Source: Acidobacteriota bacterium (lineage in GTDB: Bacteria > Actinomycetota > Acidimicrobiia > Acidimicrobiales > Acidimicrobilacustridaceae). Taken from it: 44,411 nt of DNA. Below, piece by piece: positions 18,456 through 27,338 of the stretch. Under the pieces are notes generated by a model. That model had not been told where the DNA came from. It saw only the letters and a program-made list of their open reading frames with translations, and made no database searches. Both the position numbers and the translations under genes were made by a program. Each line of letters opens with the position of its first letter. Within the stretch, counting starts at the first letter, position 1. The stretch spans positions 1 through 44,411 of the forward strand of contig JAGWYK010000012.1 of NCBI GenBank assembly GCA_018969405.1. Direction: 5' to 3'.

Positions 18456-19976
18456 ATGATCCGATCCCATGTGGTCGTCGATGGCTCGAACATCGCCACC
18501 GAGGGCCGCACCACCCCCAGCCTCCGCCAGCTCGACGACGCCGTCACCGCATTCATGGCGGACCACGAGGTCGACCGCATCACGGTCATCGTCGATGCCA
18601 CCTTCCCGAACCGCATCGACCAGTCGGAGCGGGCCGAGTACGAGGCCGCGCTCCTCGCCGGTGAACTCGTCACCCCGCCGGCCGGCACCATCGGTCGAGG
18701 TGACGCCTTCATCCTGCAGGTCGCCGAGAAGGTCGATGCCACGGTCCTCTCGAACGACTCGTTCCAGGAACTGCACGCCACCCGAGCCTGGATCTTCGAC
18801 GAGGGTCGCCTCATCGGCGGCAAACCCGTACCGGGCGTCGGATGGGTGTTCTCGCTGCGCACCCCGGTGCGCGGTCCGGTGAGTCGTCGCACCACCCGTG
18901 AGGCGCGCGCCAAGTCCCCCGATGCGAAGGATGCGACGACGAGCCCGCGGTCGGGTGCGAAGGCGACCACGACCTCCGAGAAGTCATCCGAGAAGTCATC
19001 GGCGAGGTCGACGAGGTCGACGAAGGGGACGACCGACGTCGAGGCCCAGCCGGCGCGGGGTCGCCGAGGCGGCGCCGCGACGACGCGACCCGCCAGCGCA
19101 ACGGCACCGAACGCGCCGGAACGCAGCTCGAGGCGACGATCCCCTCGAGCGTCACTTCCTCCGCTCAACGAACCGCTCCCCTTCCTCGAATTCGTCGCCG
19201 CCCATCCGATCGGCAGCGCACTGACCGGTGTCGTCGAGTCGTTCTCCTCGCATGGCGCCTACATCCGCGTGGGTGGCGCCAGGTGCTATTCACCCTTGAA
19301 ACTCTTGGGAGATCCGGCTCCCCGGGCTGCTCGTGATGTGCTGCGTGTCGGCGAGGAACGCCGTTTCGCCGTGCACGCCATCGACACGCCGCGTCGCGGC
19401 ATCGATCTCGCACTCATCGCGCAACCAGGCGTCGACACCACTGCGCCGACGACCGCGACGAGGCGCTCCACCACGAATTCCACACATCGAGCGCCAGATG
19501 TGACTAGCGTTTCCGATGCACGGCATTCATCGGCGTCTGATGGTGCGGTGCGAGACAGTTCCATTCATGTTGTTGGTACCAATGAACAACCCCATGGAAA
19601 CGCCGAGGAGGCGATGATGGCAGTGAAGAAGTCTGCGGCTCGCAAGACCGCGAAGAAGGCTCCGGCCAAGAAGGCCGCTGCGAAGAAGCGTCCGGCCAAG
19701 AAGGCACCCGCCAAGAAGGCTGTGGCGAAGAAGCGCACAGCCAAGAAGGCACCCGCCAAGAAGGCCGCCGCGAAGAAGCGTCCGGCCAAGAAGGCCGCAG
19801 CGAAGAAGGCACCCGCCAAGAAGGCTGCAGCCAAGAAGCGTCCGGCCAAGAAGGCGGCGGCCAAGAAGACCACCGCCAAGAAGCGTCCGGCCAAGAAGGC
19901 CGCAGCGAAGAAGGCTCCGGCCCGCAAGACCGCTGCGAAGAAGCGTCCCGCCAAGCGGACCGCTCGTCGCCGCTGA
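18456..19976 (+). CDS. NYN/PIN-like ribonuclease with S1-like domain and lysine-rich histone-like tail
   Basis: 506 residues if read as one chain. Residues 3-135 are a NYN (Zc3h12a-like) ribonuclease domain: VVVDGSNIATEG with D9 and N12, VIVDATF with D47, GRGDAF with D83 and LSNDSFQE with D101 give the acidic metal-binding cluster. Residues 136-238 are a low-complexity Ser/Thr/Lys/Arg linker. Residues 240-322 look like an S1/OB RNA-binding domain (ALTGVVESFSSHGAYIRVGG...VGEERRFAVHAID). From residue 388 on the chain is almost pure Lys/Ala/Pro/Arg, like bacterial histone-H1 proteins. The bridge 341-386 has AT-biased third positions, unlike coding sequence here, and the tail has its own ribosome site, so the fused product may be only one of two. 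Starts at 18441 (GTG) or 18339 (GTG) are possible; no Shine-Dalgarno site decides. Confidence 0.75.
   Translation: MIRSHVVVDGSNIATEGRTTPSLRQLDDAVTAFMADHEVDRITVIVDATFPNRIDQSERAEYEAALLAGELVTPPAGTIGRGDAFILQVAEKVDATVLSNDSFQELHATRAWIFDEGRLIGGKPVPGVGWVFSLRTPVRGPVSRRTTREARAKSPDAKDATTSPRSGAKATTTSEKSSEKSSARSTRSTKGTTDVEAQPARGRRGGAATTRPASATAPNAPERSSRRRSPRASLPPLNEPLPFLEFVAAHPIGSALTGVVESFSSHGAYIRVGGARCYSPLKLLGDPAPRAARDVLRVGEERRFAVHAIDTPRRGIDLALIAQPGVDTTAPTTATRRSTTNSTHRAPDVTSVSDARHSSASDGAVRDSSIHVVGTNEQPHGNAEEAMMAVKKSAARKTAKKAPAKKAAAKKRPAKKAPAKKAVAKKRTAKKAPAKKAAAKKRPAKKAAAKKAPAKKAAAKKRPAKKAAAKKTTAKKRPAKKAAAKKAPARKTAAKKRPAKRTARRR
19505..19510 (+). promoter_or_regulatory. Candidate -10 element TAGCGT before the histone-like frame
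   Basis: TAGCGT fits the TA(C/G)NNT pattern of the window and lies in the AT-rich bridge. It would give a leader of about 100 bases before the internal ATG at 19617, which has its own Shine-Dalgarno site. Confidence 0.3.
19617..19976 (+). CDS. Histone H1-like lysine-rich DNA-binding protein (internal start)
   Basis: 119 residues beginning MAVKKSAARKTAKK, in the same frame as the NYN protein. Almost the whole chain is AAKKxPAKK-type repeats, ending RTARRR, without a folded domain; such chains bind DNA or RNA through charge and resemble bacterial H1-like nucleoid proteins. GAGGAG at 19605-19610 lies six bases before the ATG, the best Shine-Dalgarno spacing in this part of the window, and the composition switches from linker to tail exactly at this codon. 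A perfect hairpin follows the stop. Whether it is made alone, as the tail of the NYN protein, or both is open; the nucleoid role is inferred from composition. Confidence 0.6.
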   Translation: MAVKKSAARKTAKKAPAKKAAAKKRPAKKAPAKKAVAKKRTAKKAPAKKAAAKKRPAKKAAAKKAPAKKAAAKKRPAKKAAAKKTTAKKRPAKKAAAKKAPARKTAAKKRPAKRTARRR

Positions 19977-19997
19977 TCCACGCAGCACCTCGCAGTT

Positions 19998-20027
19998 GAA
20001 GATGCCCCGCTCCGGCGGGGCATCTTC
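19998..20027 (+). terminator. Strong hairpin terminator after the histone-like gene
   Basis: GAAGATGCCCCGC and GCGGGGCATCTTC form a perfect 13-base-pair stem with a four-base TCCG loop, 22 bases after the stop. No T-run follows, as is common for terminators in GC-rich actinobacteria. Confidence 0.8.
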
Positions 20028-20069
20028 GCGTCCCGAGTCCGGTTCGACCCACCGGTGCGACGGACCGGT

Positions 20070-20094
20070 GGGGAGGGCTGCTCGATCCCTCCCC
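20070..20094. other. Second perfect hairpin in the gap before ettA
   Basis: GGGGAGGG and CCCTCCCC pair perfectly (8 bp) around a nine-base loop. It lies 43 bases downstream of the first hairpin and 36 bases before the ettA -10 element; it may be a back-up terminator. Confidence 0.5.
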
Positions 20095-20130
20095 ATGACG
20101 CATCGGTCCGCACCCCCTGCGAGGCATCAG

Positions 20131-20136
20131 TACCCT
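20131..20136 (+). promoter_or_regulatory. -10 element TACCCT, leaderless start of ettA
   Basis: TACCCT ends eight bases before the ATG at 20145. Confidence 0.55.
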
Positions 20137-20144
20137 TGCATCCC

Positions 20145-21817
<1,673 letters not shown>

Positions 21818-21821
<4 letters not shown>

Positions 21822-22186
21822 CCGCCTCGCTCCCCCCTGCGGCGTCGCGCCCGCGCATCAGCCCGCGTCTGGTGCGGCGCGGCGTGCTGGTGGTGTTCGT
21901 GGCCGGCATCATCGGCATGATCGTGAGTTCCATCCTCGACAGCACCGGCGGCGCCATCACCTTCGGACTCATCACGGCGGTGGCCGCCATCAGCCTCGTG
22001 CTGGTCACCTCGGTCTCGGCCCCCGAGGCGCTGTCGGGACGATCGGCCTCCGATGCGGCGGTCGATGAGCGAGTCGCCGCCGATCTCGAGTCTCGGGTGC
22101 AGTCACTGGTGAGCGCCGGTGCCGACGAGGATGACCTGCGACGGCTGGTCAGCCGGGCCATCGAGTTCGGTCGCGGCGGGGCCTGA
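21818..22186 (+). CDS. Small membrane protein of unknown function
   Basis: 122 residues, translationally coupled to ettA by an ATGA overlap. After a basic N-terminus (RPRISPRLVRRG) come two hydrophobic segments at about 23-40 and 47-65, then a soluble acidic helical tail (DERVAADLESRVQSLVSAGADEDDLRRLVSRAIEF). The positive N-terminus suggests both ends face the cytoplasm. No motif or known family is evident. It ends six bases before the convergent end of cysC. Confidence 0.8.
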
Positions 22187-22192
22187 TCCGGC

Positions 22193-22804
22193 TCAGCCCA
22201 GCGACTCGAGCAGTTCGATCACGCGACGCGCCATGGCGGTGACATCGCCGTCGGCGGGGGTGAGACGAAGATCGGGACGCTGCGGGGGCTCGTAGGGGGC
22301 GTCGAGACCGGTCATGCCCACCAGTGTGCCCGCCCGGGCCTGTCGGTAGAGCCCCTTCGGATCACGCTGCTCGCAGATCTCGAGTGGCGTGTCGATGAAG
22401 ATCTCGGCGAAGGGCACCGAGGCCGCGGCATGCACCGCCCGGGCCCGATCCCGCCCGGCTCGGAACGGCGAGATGAGGGGGACCAGCGCGACCACCCCGG
22501 CATCGGCGAACAGCCGAGCCACCTCGCCGACCCGCCGCACGTTCTCGGTGCGATCGTCGTCGGAGAACCCGAGATCGCCGTTGAGTCCGTGGCGGAGGTT
22601 GTCGCCGTCGAGGAGATAGGCGCTGCGCCCGGATGCGACGAGCAGACGTTCGACCTCGACCGCCACCGACGACTTCCCCGAACCCGACAGGCCGGTGAAC
22701 CAGAGCGTGGCCCCACCCCGGGTGGCGGCGGCCCAGCGATCGGCTCGGAACACATGACCGGGATGCCAGACGGTGCCGGGGGTCTGGGTCTGGTCGTCGG
22801 CCAC
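22193..22804 (-). CDS. cysC: Adenylylsulfate kinase
   Basis: 203 residues. Phosphorylates APS to PAPS. P-loop GLSGSGKSS at 38-46, the DGDNLRHGLNGDLGFSDDDR substrate segment, the FADAGVVALVPLISPFRAGRDRAR block and the FIDTPLEICEQRDPKGLY lid are all present. Separate here, whereas in mycobacteria it is fused to CysN. Start is GTG at 22804, seven bases after the cysN stop, the last gene of the cysD-cysN-cysC operon. Because CysH in this window looks like an APS reductase, CysC probably serves sulfotransferases rather than sulfite formation. Confidence 0.94.
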   Translation of the reverse strand: MADDQTQTPGTVWHPGHVFRADRWAAATRGGATLWFTGLSGSGKSSVAVEVERLLVASGRSAYLLDGDNLRHGLNGDLGFSDDDRTENVRRVGEVARLFADAGVVALVPLISPFRAGRDRARAVHAAASVPFAEIFIDTPLEICEQRDPKGLYRQARAGTLVGMTGLDAPYEPPQRPDLRLTPADGDVTAMARRVIELLESLG

Positions 22805-22811
22805 GATCGGC

Positions 22812-24074
22812 TCAGGACTGGGTGGGACCGAGGATCATGCCAGCACCCACCGTGGCGTTGGTGGCCTCGTCGATCAGGATGAACGAACCGGTCTCACGGT
22901 TGCGCCGGTAGTCGTCGAAGAACAGTGGCACGGTGGTGCGCAGCGACACCCGACCGATCTCGTTGAGCGCCAGTGTGGTGACGTCGTTCTCGCGATGCAG
23001 GGTGTTGACATCGAGTCGGTAGTGGAGGTTCTTCACCAGGGCGCGGGCCGAGCGGGTGGTGTGCTTGATGGCCAGCTTGGCCCCGGTGGCGAGTGCGGAG
23101 GCCTCGCTCATCCAGCACACCATGGCGTCGATGTCCTGCCCGATGTCGGGCTGGTTCGTGGGCCGGCAGATCATGTCGCCCCGGGAGATGTCGATCTCGC
23201 TGCTGAGGCGGATGCTCACCGACATGGGCGGGAATGCTTCATCCACCGGGCCGTCGGCGGTGTCGATGCTGGCGATGGTGGAGGTGAAGCCCGACGGGAG
23301 CACGATGACGTCGTCACCGGGCTTGAGCACACCGCCGGCGATGGTGCCCGCGTAGCCCCGGTAGTCATGGTGGGCGCTCTGCATGGGCCGCAGCACGTAC
23401 TGCACCGGGAACCGAGCATCGATGAGGTTGCGGTCCGAGGCGATGAAGACGTTCTCCAGGTGGTGCAGCAGGGAGGTTCCCTCGTACCAGGGCATGTTCT
23501 CACTGCGGTTCACGACATTGTCGCCATCGAGCGCCGAGATCGGGATGAAGGTGAGATCGTTGACGTCGAGCTTGCTGGCGAAGGAGCGGAACTCGGTGCA
23601 GATCTCGTCGAACACCTTCTGGTCGTAGTCGACGAGATCCATCTTGTTCACGCACAGCACCAGGTGGGGGACCCGCAGGAGCGAGGCCAGGAAGGCATGC
23701 CGTCGTGACTGCTCGACCAGACCATGACGGGCGTCGACGAGGACCAGGGCCAGGTCAGCCGTGGAGCAGCCGGTGACCATGTTGCGCGTGTACTGGATGT
23801 GCCCCGGGGTGTCGGCGATGATGAACTTGCGCCTCGGTGTGGCGAAGTAGCGGTAGGCGACATCGATGGTGATGCCCTGTTCGCGCTCGGCCCGCAGACC
23901 GTCGGTGAGCAGGGCCAGGTTGGTGTACTCGTCGCCTCGTGAGGCGCTGGTGGCCTCGACGGCGGCCAACTGGTCCTCGAAGATGGCCTTCGAGTCGTAC
24001 AGCAGCCGACCGATGAGCGTGGACTTCCCGTCGTCGACGGACCCGGCGGTGGCGAACCGAAGGAGTTCAGCCAT
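22812..24074 (-). CDS. cysN: Sulfate adenylyltransferase subunit 1 (GTPase)
   Basis: 420 residues. Translation-factor-like GTPase that drives APS synthesis by CysD. G1 GSVDDGKST at 11-19, G3 DTPGH at 88-92, G4 NKMD at 143-146, and the elongation-factor-type beta-barrel domains II and III after about residue 225 (VQYVLRP, GYAGTIAGGVLKPGDDV). It lacks the C-terminal CysC domain found in mycobacterial CysNC, which explains its shorter length. ATGA overlap with cysD fixes the start. Confidence 0.95.
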   Translation of the reverse strand: MAELLRFATAGSVDDGKSTLIGRLLYDSKAIFEDQLAAVEATSASRGDEYTNLALLTDGLRAEREQGITIDVAYRYFATPRRKFIIADTPGHIQYTRNMVTGCSTADLALVLVDARHGLVEQSRRHAFLASLLRVPHLVLCVNKMDLVDYDQKVFDEICTEFRSFASKLDVNDLTFIPISALDGDNVVNRSENMPWYEGTSLLHHLENVFIASDRNLIDARFPVQYVLRPMQSAHHDYRGYAGTIAGGVLKPGDDVIVLPSGFTSTIASIDTADGPVDEAFPPMSVSIRLSSEIDISRGDMICRPTNQPDIGQDIDAMVCWMSEASALATGAKLAIKHTTRSARALVKNLHYRLDVNTLHRENDVTTLALNEIGRVSLRTTVPLFFDDYRRNRETGSFILIDEATNATVGAGMILGPTQS

Positions 24075-24979
24075 CAGAAGTAGCCCTCCTTCTTGCGATC
24101 CTCCATGGCGGCCTCGGTGGCGCGGTCATCGGCTCGGGTGGCGCCGCGCTCGGTGATCCGGGTGGCCGCCACCTCCTCGATGACCTCGTGCACGGTGGCG
24201 GCGGTGGATTCGACCGCACCGGTGCAGGAGGCGTCGCCCACGGTGCGGTAGCGCACGGTGAGTTCGACAGCCTCCTCGCCCTCCATCATGGTGACGTAGG
24301 GGCCGACGGCCAGCCACATGCCGTCGCGTCTGAACACCTGACGACGATGGGCGTAGTAGATCGTGGGAAGTTCGATCTTCTCGGCGGCGATGTACTGCCA
24401 GATGTCGAGCTCGGTCCAGTTCGACAGCGGGAAGGCACGGATGTGCTCACCCTGCTTGTGACGACCGTTGTAGAGGCTCCAGAGCTCGGGTCGCTGGTTC
24501 TTGGGATCCCATTGGCCGAACTCGTCGCGGAAGGAGAACACGCGCTCCTTGGCCCGGGCCTTCTCCTCATCGCGACGACCGCCGCCGAAGGCCGCATCGA
24601 ACCGATGCTCCTCGATGGCGTCGAGCAGGGTGGTGGTCTGGAGCCGGTTCCGGCTCGCACGGGGGCCGGTCTCCTCGACGACACGACCGAGACGGATGGA
24701 TTCCTCGACCGAGGCGATGACGAGACGAGCACCGGCCCGCTCGACCGCGGCATCGCGGTACTCGATGACCTCGGGGAAGTTGTGGCCGGTGTCGACATGC
24801 ATCACCGGGAAGGGCAGTGAACAGGGCATGAACGCCTTGAGGGCCAGATGGAGCATCACCACCGAGTCCTTGCCACCCGAGTAGAGCAGCACCGGACGTT
24901 CGAACTCGGCCGCAACCTCGCGGAAGATGTGGATGGATTCCGCCTCGAGCGTGGCGAGGTGTGAGAGTTCGTAGTCCAT
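24074..24979 (-). CDS. cysD: Sulfate adenylyltransferase subunit 2
   Basis: 301 residues. Adenylates sulfate with ATP to make APS, with CysN. PP-loop YSGGKDS at 33-39, HVDTGHNFPEV, FGGGRRDEEKARAKERVFSFRD and SNWTELDIWQYI are the standard CysD blocks; the final Lys/Glu-rich EDRKKEGYF tail is also usual. The ATG at 24979 agrees with the family start MDYELSHL. First gene of the cysDNC operon, divergent from cysQ across a short region with a palindrome. A -10 candidate (TAAAGT) lies at 25023-25018. Confidence 0.95.
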   Translation of the reverse strand: MDYELSHLATLEAESIHIFREVAAEFERPVLLYSGGKDSVVMLHLALKAFMPCSLPFPVMHVDTGHNFPEVIEYRDAAVERAGARLVIASVEESIRLGRVVEETGPRASRNRLQTTTLLDAIEEHRFDAAFGGGRRDEEKARAKERVFSFRDEFGQWDPKNQRPELWSLYNGRHKQGEHIRAFPLSNWTELDIWQYIAAEKIELPTIYYAHRRQVFRRDGMWLAVGPYVTMMEGEEAVELTVRYRTVGDASCTGAVESTAATVHEVIEEVAATRITERGATRADDRATEAAMEDRKKEGYF

Positions 24980-24986
24980 GAAGCCC

Positions 24987-24992
24987 TAGAGT
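24987..24992 (+). promoter_or_regulatory. -10 element TAGAGT before cysQ
   Basis: TAGAGT ends six bases before the ATG at 24999, the same hexamer and spacing as before the desaturase gene. Confidence 0.5.
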
Positions 24993-24998
24993 CTGAGG

Positions 24999-25844
24999 AT
25001 GTTCCCGGGAACCCCGCACTTTAGTCATATCCATGCCCCCATCCATGACGGCTCACCTTCTGCGGCGGGCCGGGACGGCTCGACGGTGGTCCCCGACACC
25101 GAGGACCACCGCATGGCACGGGATCTCGCCGCCGGTGCTGGTGCGGTGCTCCTGACGGCACGGACCGAGCTCGTGGCCGCCGGCGCCGACGAGCGAACCA
25201 TCAAGGATGCCGGCGACCGGCGATCCCACGAATGGTTGATGGAGCAGCTGGCGACGCTCCGGCCCGCTGATGCGGTGCTGTCGGAGGAGGGCAAGGACGA
25301 TCCCGCCCGGCTCGGATTCTCCCGGGTCTGGATCATCGATCCCCTCGACGGCACTCGGGAGTTCAGCGAGATCCGTGACGACTGGGCGGTGCATGTCGCT
25401 CTGGCCATCGACGGGGCGCCGACGGTGGGCGCAGTCGCCCTACCCGGACTCGAGCTGGTGCTGAGCACCGCTGAGCCTCCGGTGATGGCGCCTCGGCCCG
25501 CCGGCCGGCCGGTCCAGGTGGTGGTGAGCCGCACCCGTCCCCCCGCCATCGCCGTCGCCGTCGCCGAGGAGCTCGGGGGCGAGCTCGTGCCCATGGGATC
25601 GGCGGGCGCCAAGGCGATGGCCGTGGTGCGGGGGGAGGTCGACGTCTACGTCCACGGTGGGGGCCAGTACGAGTGGGACAACTGTGCGCCGGCCGCCGTG
25701 GCGCTGGCCGCCGGTCTGCATGTCTCACGGCTCGACGGGTCGCCGCTGCGCTACAACAACCCCGATCCCTACCTGCCCGATCTCGTGATCTGCCGGCCGG
25801 AACTGGCCGCCGAGGTCCTGCGCATCGTGGCCGGGAGCGCCTGA
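24999..25844 (+). CDS. cysQ: 3'(2'),5'-bisphosphate nucleotidase CysQ
   Basis: 281 residues from the ATG at 24999. An FIG/IMPase-superfamily phosphatase that turns PAP back to AMP. Motifs: LSEEGKDD, WIIDPLDGTREF, the GSAGAKAMAVVRGEVDVYVH block and GGQYEWDNCAPAAVALAAG, all closely like mycobacterial CysQ. The start is uncertain: ATG 24999 has an ideally spaced -10 element, but codons 2-29 have lower third-position GC than the rest and no homologous fold; a GTG at 25086 would give the normal CysQ N-terminus but lacks any signal. Divergent from cysD. Confidence 0.9.
   Translation: MFPGTPHFSHIHAPIHDGSPSAAGRDGSTVVPDTEDHRMARDLAAGAGAVLLTARTELVAAGADERTIKDAGDRRSHEWLMEQLATLRPADAVLSEEGKDDPARLGFSRVWIIDPLDGTREFSEIRDDWAVHVALAIDGAPTVGAVALPGLELVLSTAEPPVMAPRPAGRPVQVVVSRTRPPAIAVAVAEELGGELVPMGSAGAKAMAVVRGEVDVYVHGGGQYEWDNCAPAAVALAAGLHVSRLDGSPLRYNNPDPYLPDLVICRPELAAEVLRIVAGSA
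25001..25012. promoter_or_regulatory. 12-bp perfect palindrome between cysD and cysQ
   Basis: GTTCCCGGGAAC lies between the plus-strand TAGAGT and the minus-strand TAAAGT, covering both expected transcription starts. A candidate repressor site; no regulator is known from the window. Confidence 0.4.
25018..25023 (-). promoter_or_regulatory. Candidate -10 element TAAAGT for cysDNC
   Basis: On the minus strand TAAAGT would start transcription near 25011 and leave a leader of about 31 bases to the cysD ATG. No -35 box is visible. Confidence 0.35.
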
Positions 25845-25869
25845 ATCCGCACCGGAGGCCCGACGGGAG

Positions 25870-25885
25870 GAAAAGTCGACTTTTC
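25870..25885. promoter_or_regulatory. 16-bp perfect palindrome before the sirohaem/sulfite operon
   Basis: GAAAAGTCGACTTTTC, unusually AT-rich for this window, lies in the 97-base gap between cysQ and the precorrin-2 dehydrogenase gene. Its right arm covers the -35 position relative to the TATGCT at 25904, where a sulfur regulator could act. Confidence 0.6.
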
Positions 25886-25903
25886 TGATCGGGATTTAGG
25901 CCT

Positions 25904-25909
25904 TATGCT
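25904..25909 (+). promoter_or_regulatory. Candidate -10 element TATGCT for the sirohaem/sulfite operon
   Basis: TATGCT would start transcription near 25916, about 26 bases before the ATG at 25942; GGGACGAG just before that ATG could serve as ribosome site. Confidence 0.5.
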
Positions 25910-25941
25910 CCGGGGACCCCTCCGAGCCCCGGGACGAGTCC

Positions 25942-26535
25942 ATGCAGTTCCCCATCAATCTCAACCTCGACGGCCGCCGCTGCCTGCTGGTCGGCGGTGG
26001 CCGCATCGCCACCCGCAAGGCTGAGCAGCTGCTGGCCTGCGGGGCCGATCTCACCGTCATCGCCCCCCACATCGTCGACGGACTGCGCCAGCTCCCCATC
26101 ACCGCGATCGAGCGCCCCTATGAGCCCGGCGATCTCGACGGGTTCCGTCTGGTCATCACCGCCACCGGTGATGTGCAGGTCGATCAGCAGATCTTCGACG
26201 AGGCCGAGGCGCGTGGCATCTGGGTGAACTCCGCCGACGATCCGCAGCGCTGCACGTTCACGCTGCCCGCCGTGGTGCGCCGCGGCGACGTCATGGTCAC
26301 CGCCTCCACCGGCGGCACCAGCCCGGCGCTGTCGACCTGGCTTCGTCAGCAGTTGAGCAGCGTCATCACCCCCGAGTTCGCAGACATCGCCGCCGAGCTC
26401 GCCGAGGAGCGCGCCCGTGTCCACGCAACCGGCGCCAGCACCGAGGATGTCGACTGGGCACCGATCATCGGTGCGATCGCGGCACGCCATGGGATCGAGG
26501 GACTGGCCCTGCGCACCGGAGCGAACGCATCATGA
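25942..26535 (+). CDS. Precorrin-2 dehydrogenase / sirohydrochlorin ferrochelatase (CysG N-domain type)
   Basis: 197 residues. Oxidises precorrin-2 to sirohydrochlorin and, in many members, inserts iron to make sirohaem. The dinucleotide-binding loop is VGGGRIATRK at 17-26, followed by the family block WVNSADDPQRCTFTLPAVVRRGD near residue 95 and TGGTSPALSTWLR near 125. It corresponds to the N-terminal half of CysG or to Met8p/SirC; the methyltransferase half is the next, overlapping gene. First gene of the operon leading to sulfite reductase. Confidence 0.93.
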   Translation: MQFPINLNLDGRRCLLVGGGRIATRKAEQLLACGADLTVIAPHIVDGLRQLPITAIERPYEPGDLDGFRLVITATGDVQVDQQIFDEAEARGIWVNSADDPQRCTFTLPAVVRRGDVMVTASTGGTSPALSTWLRQQLSSVITPEFADIAAELAEERARVHATGASTEDVDWAPIIGAIAARHGIEGLALRTGANAS

Positions 26536-27338
26536 CCGTGCATCTCGTCGGCGCCGGCCCGGGCGATCCCGAACTGCTCACCCTCCGTGCGGCCCGCCTC
26601 ATCGCCGCGGCCGATGTGATCGTGCACGACCATCTCGCCGATGCGTCCATCCTCACCATGGCGCGTCCCGATGCCGAACTCATCGACGTCGGCAAGCGTC
26701 CCGGCCGCCCCACGCCACAGGAGATCATCAACACCCTCCTGGTGCATCTCGACAGTCAGGGACTCGAGGTGGTGCGCCTCAAGGGTGGCGATCCGTTCGT
26801 GTTCGGCCGCGGAGGCGAGGAGGCCGAGGCGCTCATGGCCGCCGATGTCGAGTTCACCGTCGTGCCCGGCATCACCTCGGCGGTCAGCGTCCCCGCCGCG
26901 GCGGGCATCCCCGTCACCCACCGCGGCGTCTCCGCCGCCTTCACCGTGGTCACCGGCCATCGGGAGAAGGGCGGCTCGCGAGCGGTGAACTGGGAGGCGC
27001 TGGCGCAGGTCGGTGCCACCATCGTCATCCTCATGGGCGTCTCCGAGCGCGGGGCCATCGCCAAGCGACTCATCGCCGGCGGACTCGATCCCTCCACGCC
27101 GGTGGCCGCCGTGCGATGGGGCACCCGCCCGGATCAGCACACCGTGCGCACCACCCTCGGTGCGCTCGGCGTCACCCCGCTGGAGTCGCCCTCCACCATC
27201 GTGATCGGCGCCGTGGCGGCGTTCGAGTTCGGTGCCCGCACCGAACGCACCCGTGATGCCATCGCCGACACCCGCGCCGCCAGCACCCGCGCCGCCAGCA
27301 CCGTCGACGCCGGCACGATCCATGATGGGGTCCGGTAG
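26532..27338 (+). CDS. cobA: Uroporphyrinogen-III C-methyltransferase
   Basis: 268 residues. Methylates uroporphyrinogen III twice with S-adenosylmethionine to make precorrin-2. SUMT motifs: VHLVGAGPGDPELLTLRA at 3-20, HDHLAD, DVGKRPGRPT, VVRLKGGDPFVFGRGGEE, PGITSAVSVPA and the VVTGHREKGG loop. It overlaps the dehydrogenase gene by ATGA; together they equal the two halves of CysG. The last 30 residues contain a TRAAS duplication from a 15-bp repeat and are likely disordered. Confidence 0.95.
   Translation: MTVHLVGAGPGDPELLTLRAARLIAAADVIVHDHLADASILTMARPDAELIDVGKRPGRPTPQEIINTLLVHLDSQGLEVVRLKGGDPFVFGRGGEEAEALMAADVEFTVVPGITSAVSVPAAAGIPVTHRGVSAAFTVVTGHREKGGSRAVNWEALAQVGATIVILMGVSERGAIAKRLIAGGLDPSTPVAAVRWGTRPDQHTVRTTLGALGVTPLESPSTIVIGAVAAFEFGARTERTRDAIADTRAASTRAASTVDAGTIHDGVR
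27270..27299 (+). repeat. 15-bp tandem duplication in the cobA tail
   Basis: Two exact copies of ACCCGCGCCGCCAGC code for the TRAASTRAAS stretch near the C-terminus. Confidence 0.75.

Noticed and set aside
19617-19970. Dense near-regular DNA repeats that could look like a CRISPR array
   Set aside because: The repeats are codon repeats of a Lys/Ala/Pro chain in frame; there are no unique spacers of constant length.
22773-23708. Plus-strand open frame opposite cysC/cysN
   Set aside because: CysN and CysC are complete with all G motifs; the opposite frame shows only repetitive His/Gly/Val sequence.
25910-25932. Hairpin CCGGGG/CCCCGG before the precorrin-2 dehydrogenase ATG
   Set aside because: The left arm lies at or before the predicted transcription start, so it would not be in the mRNA.
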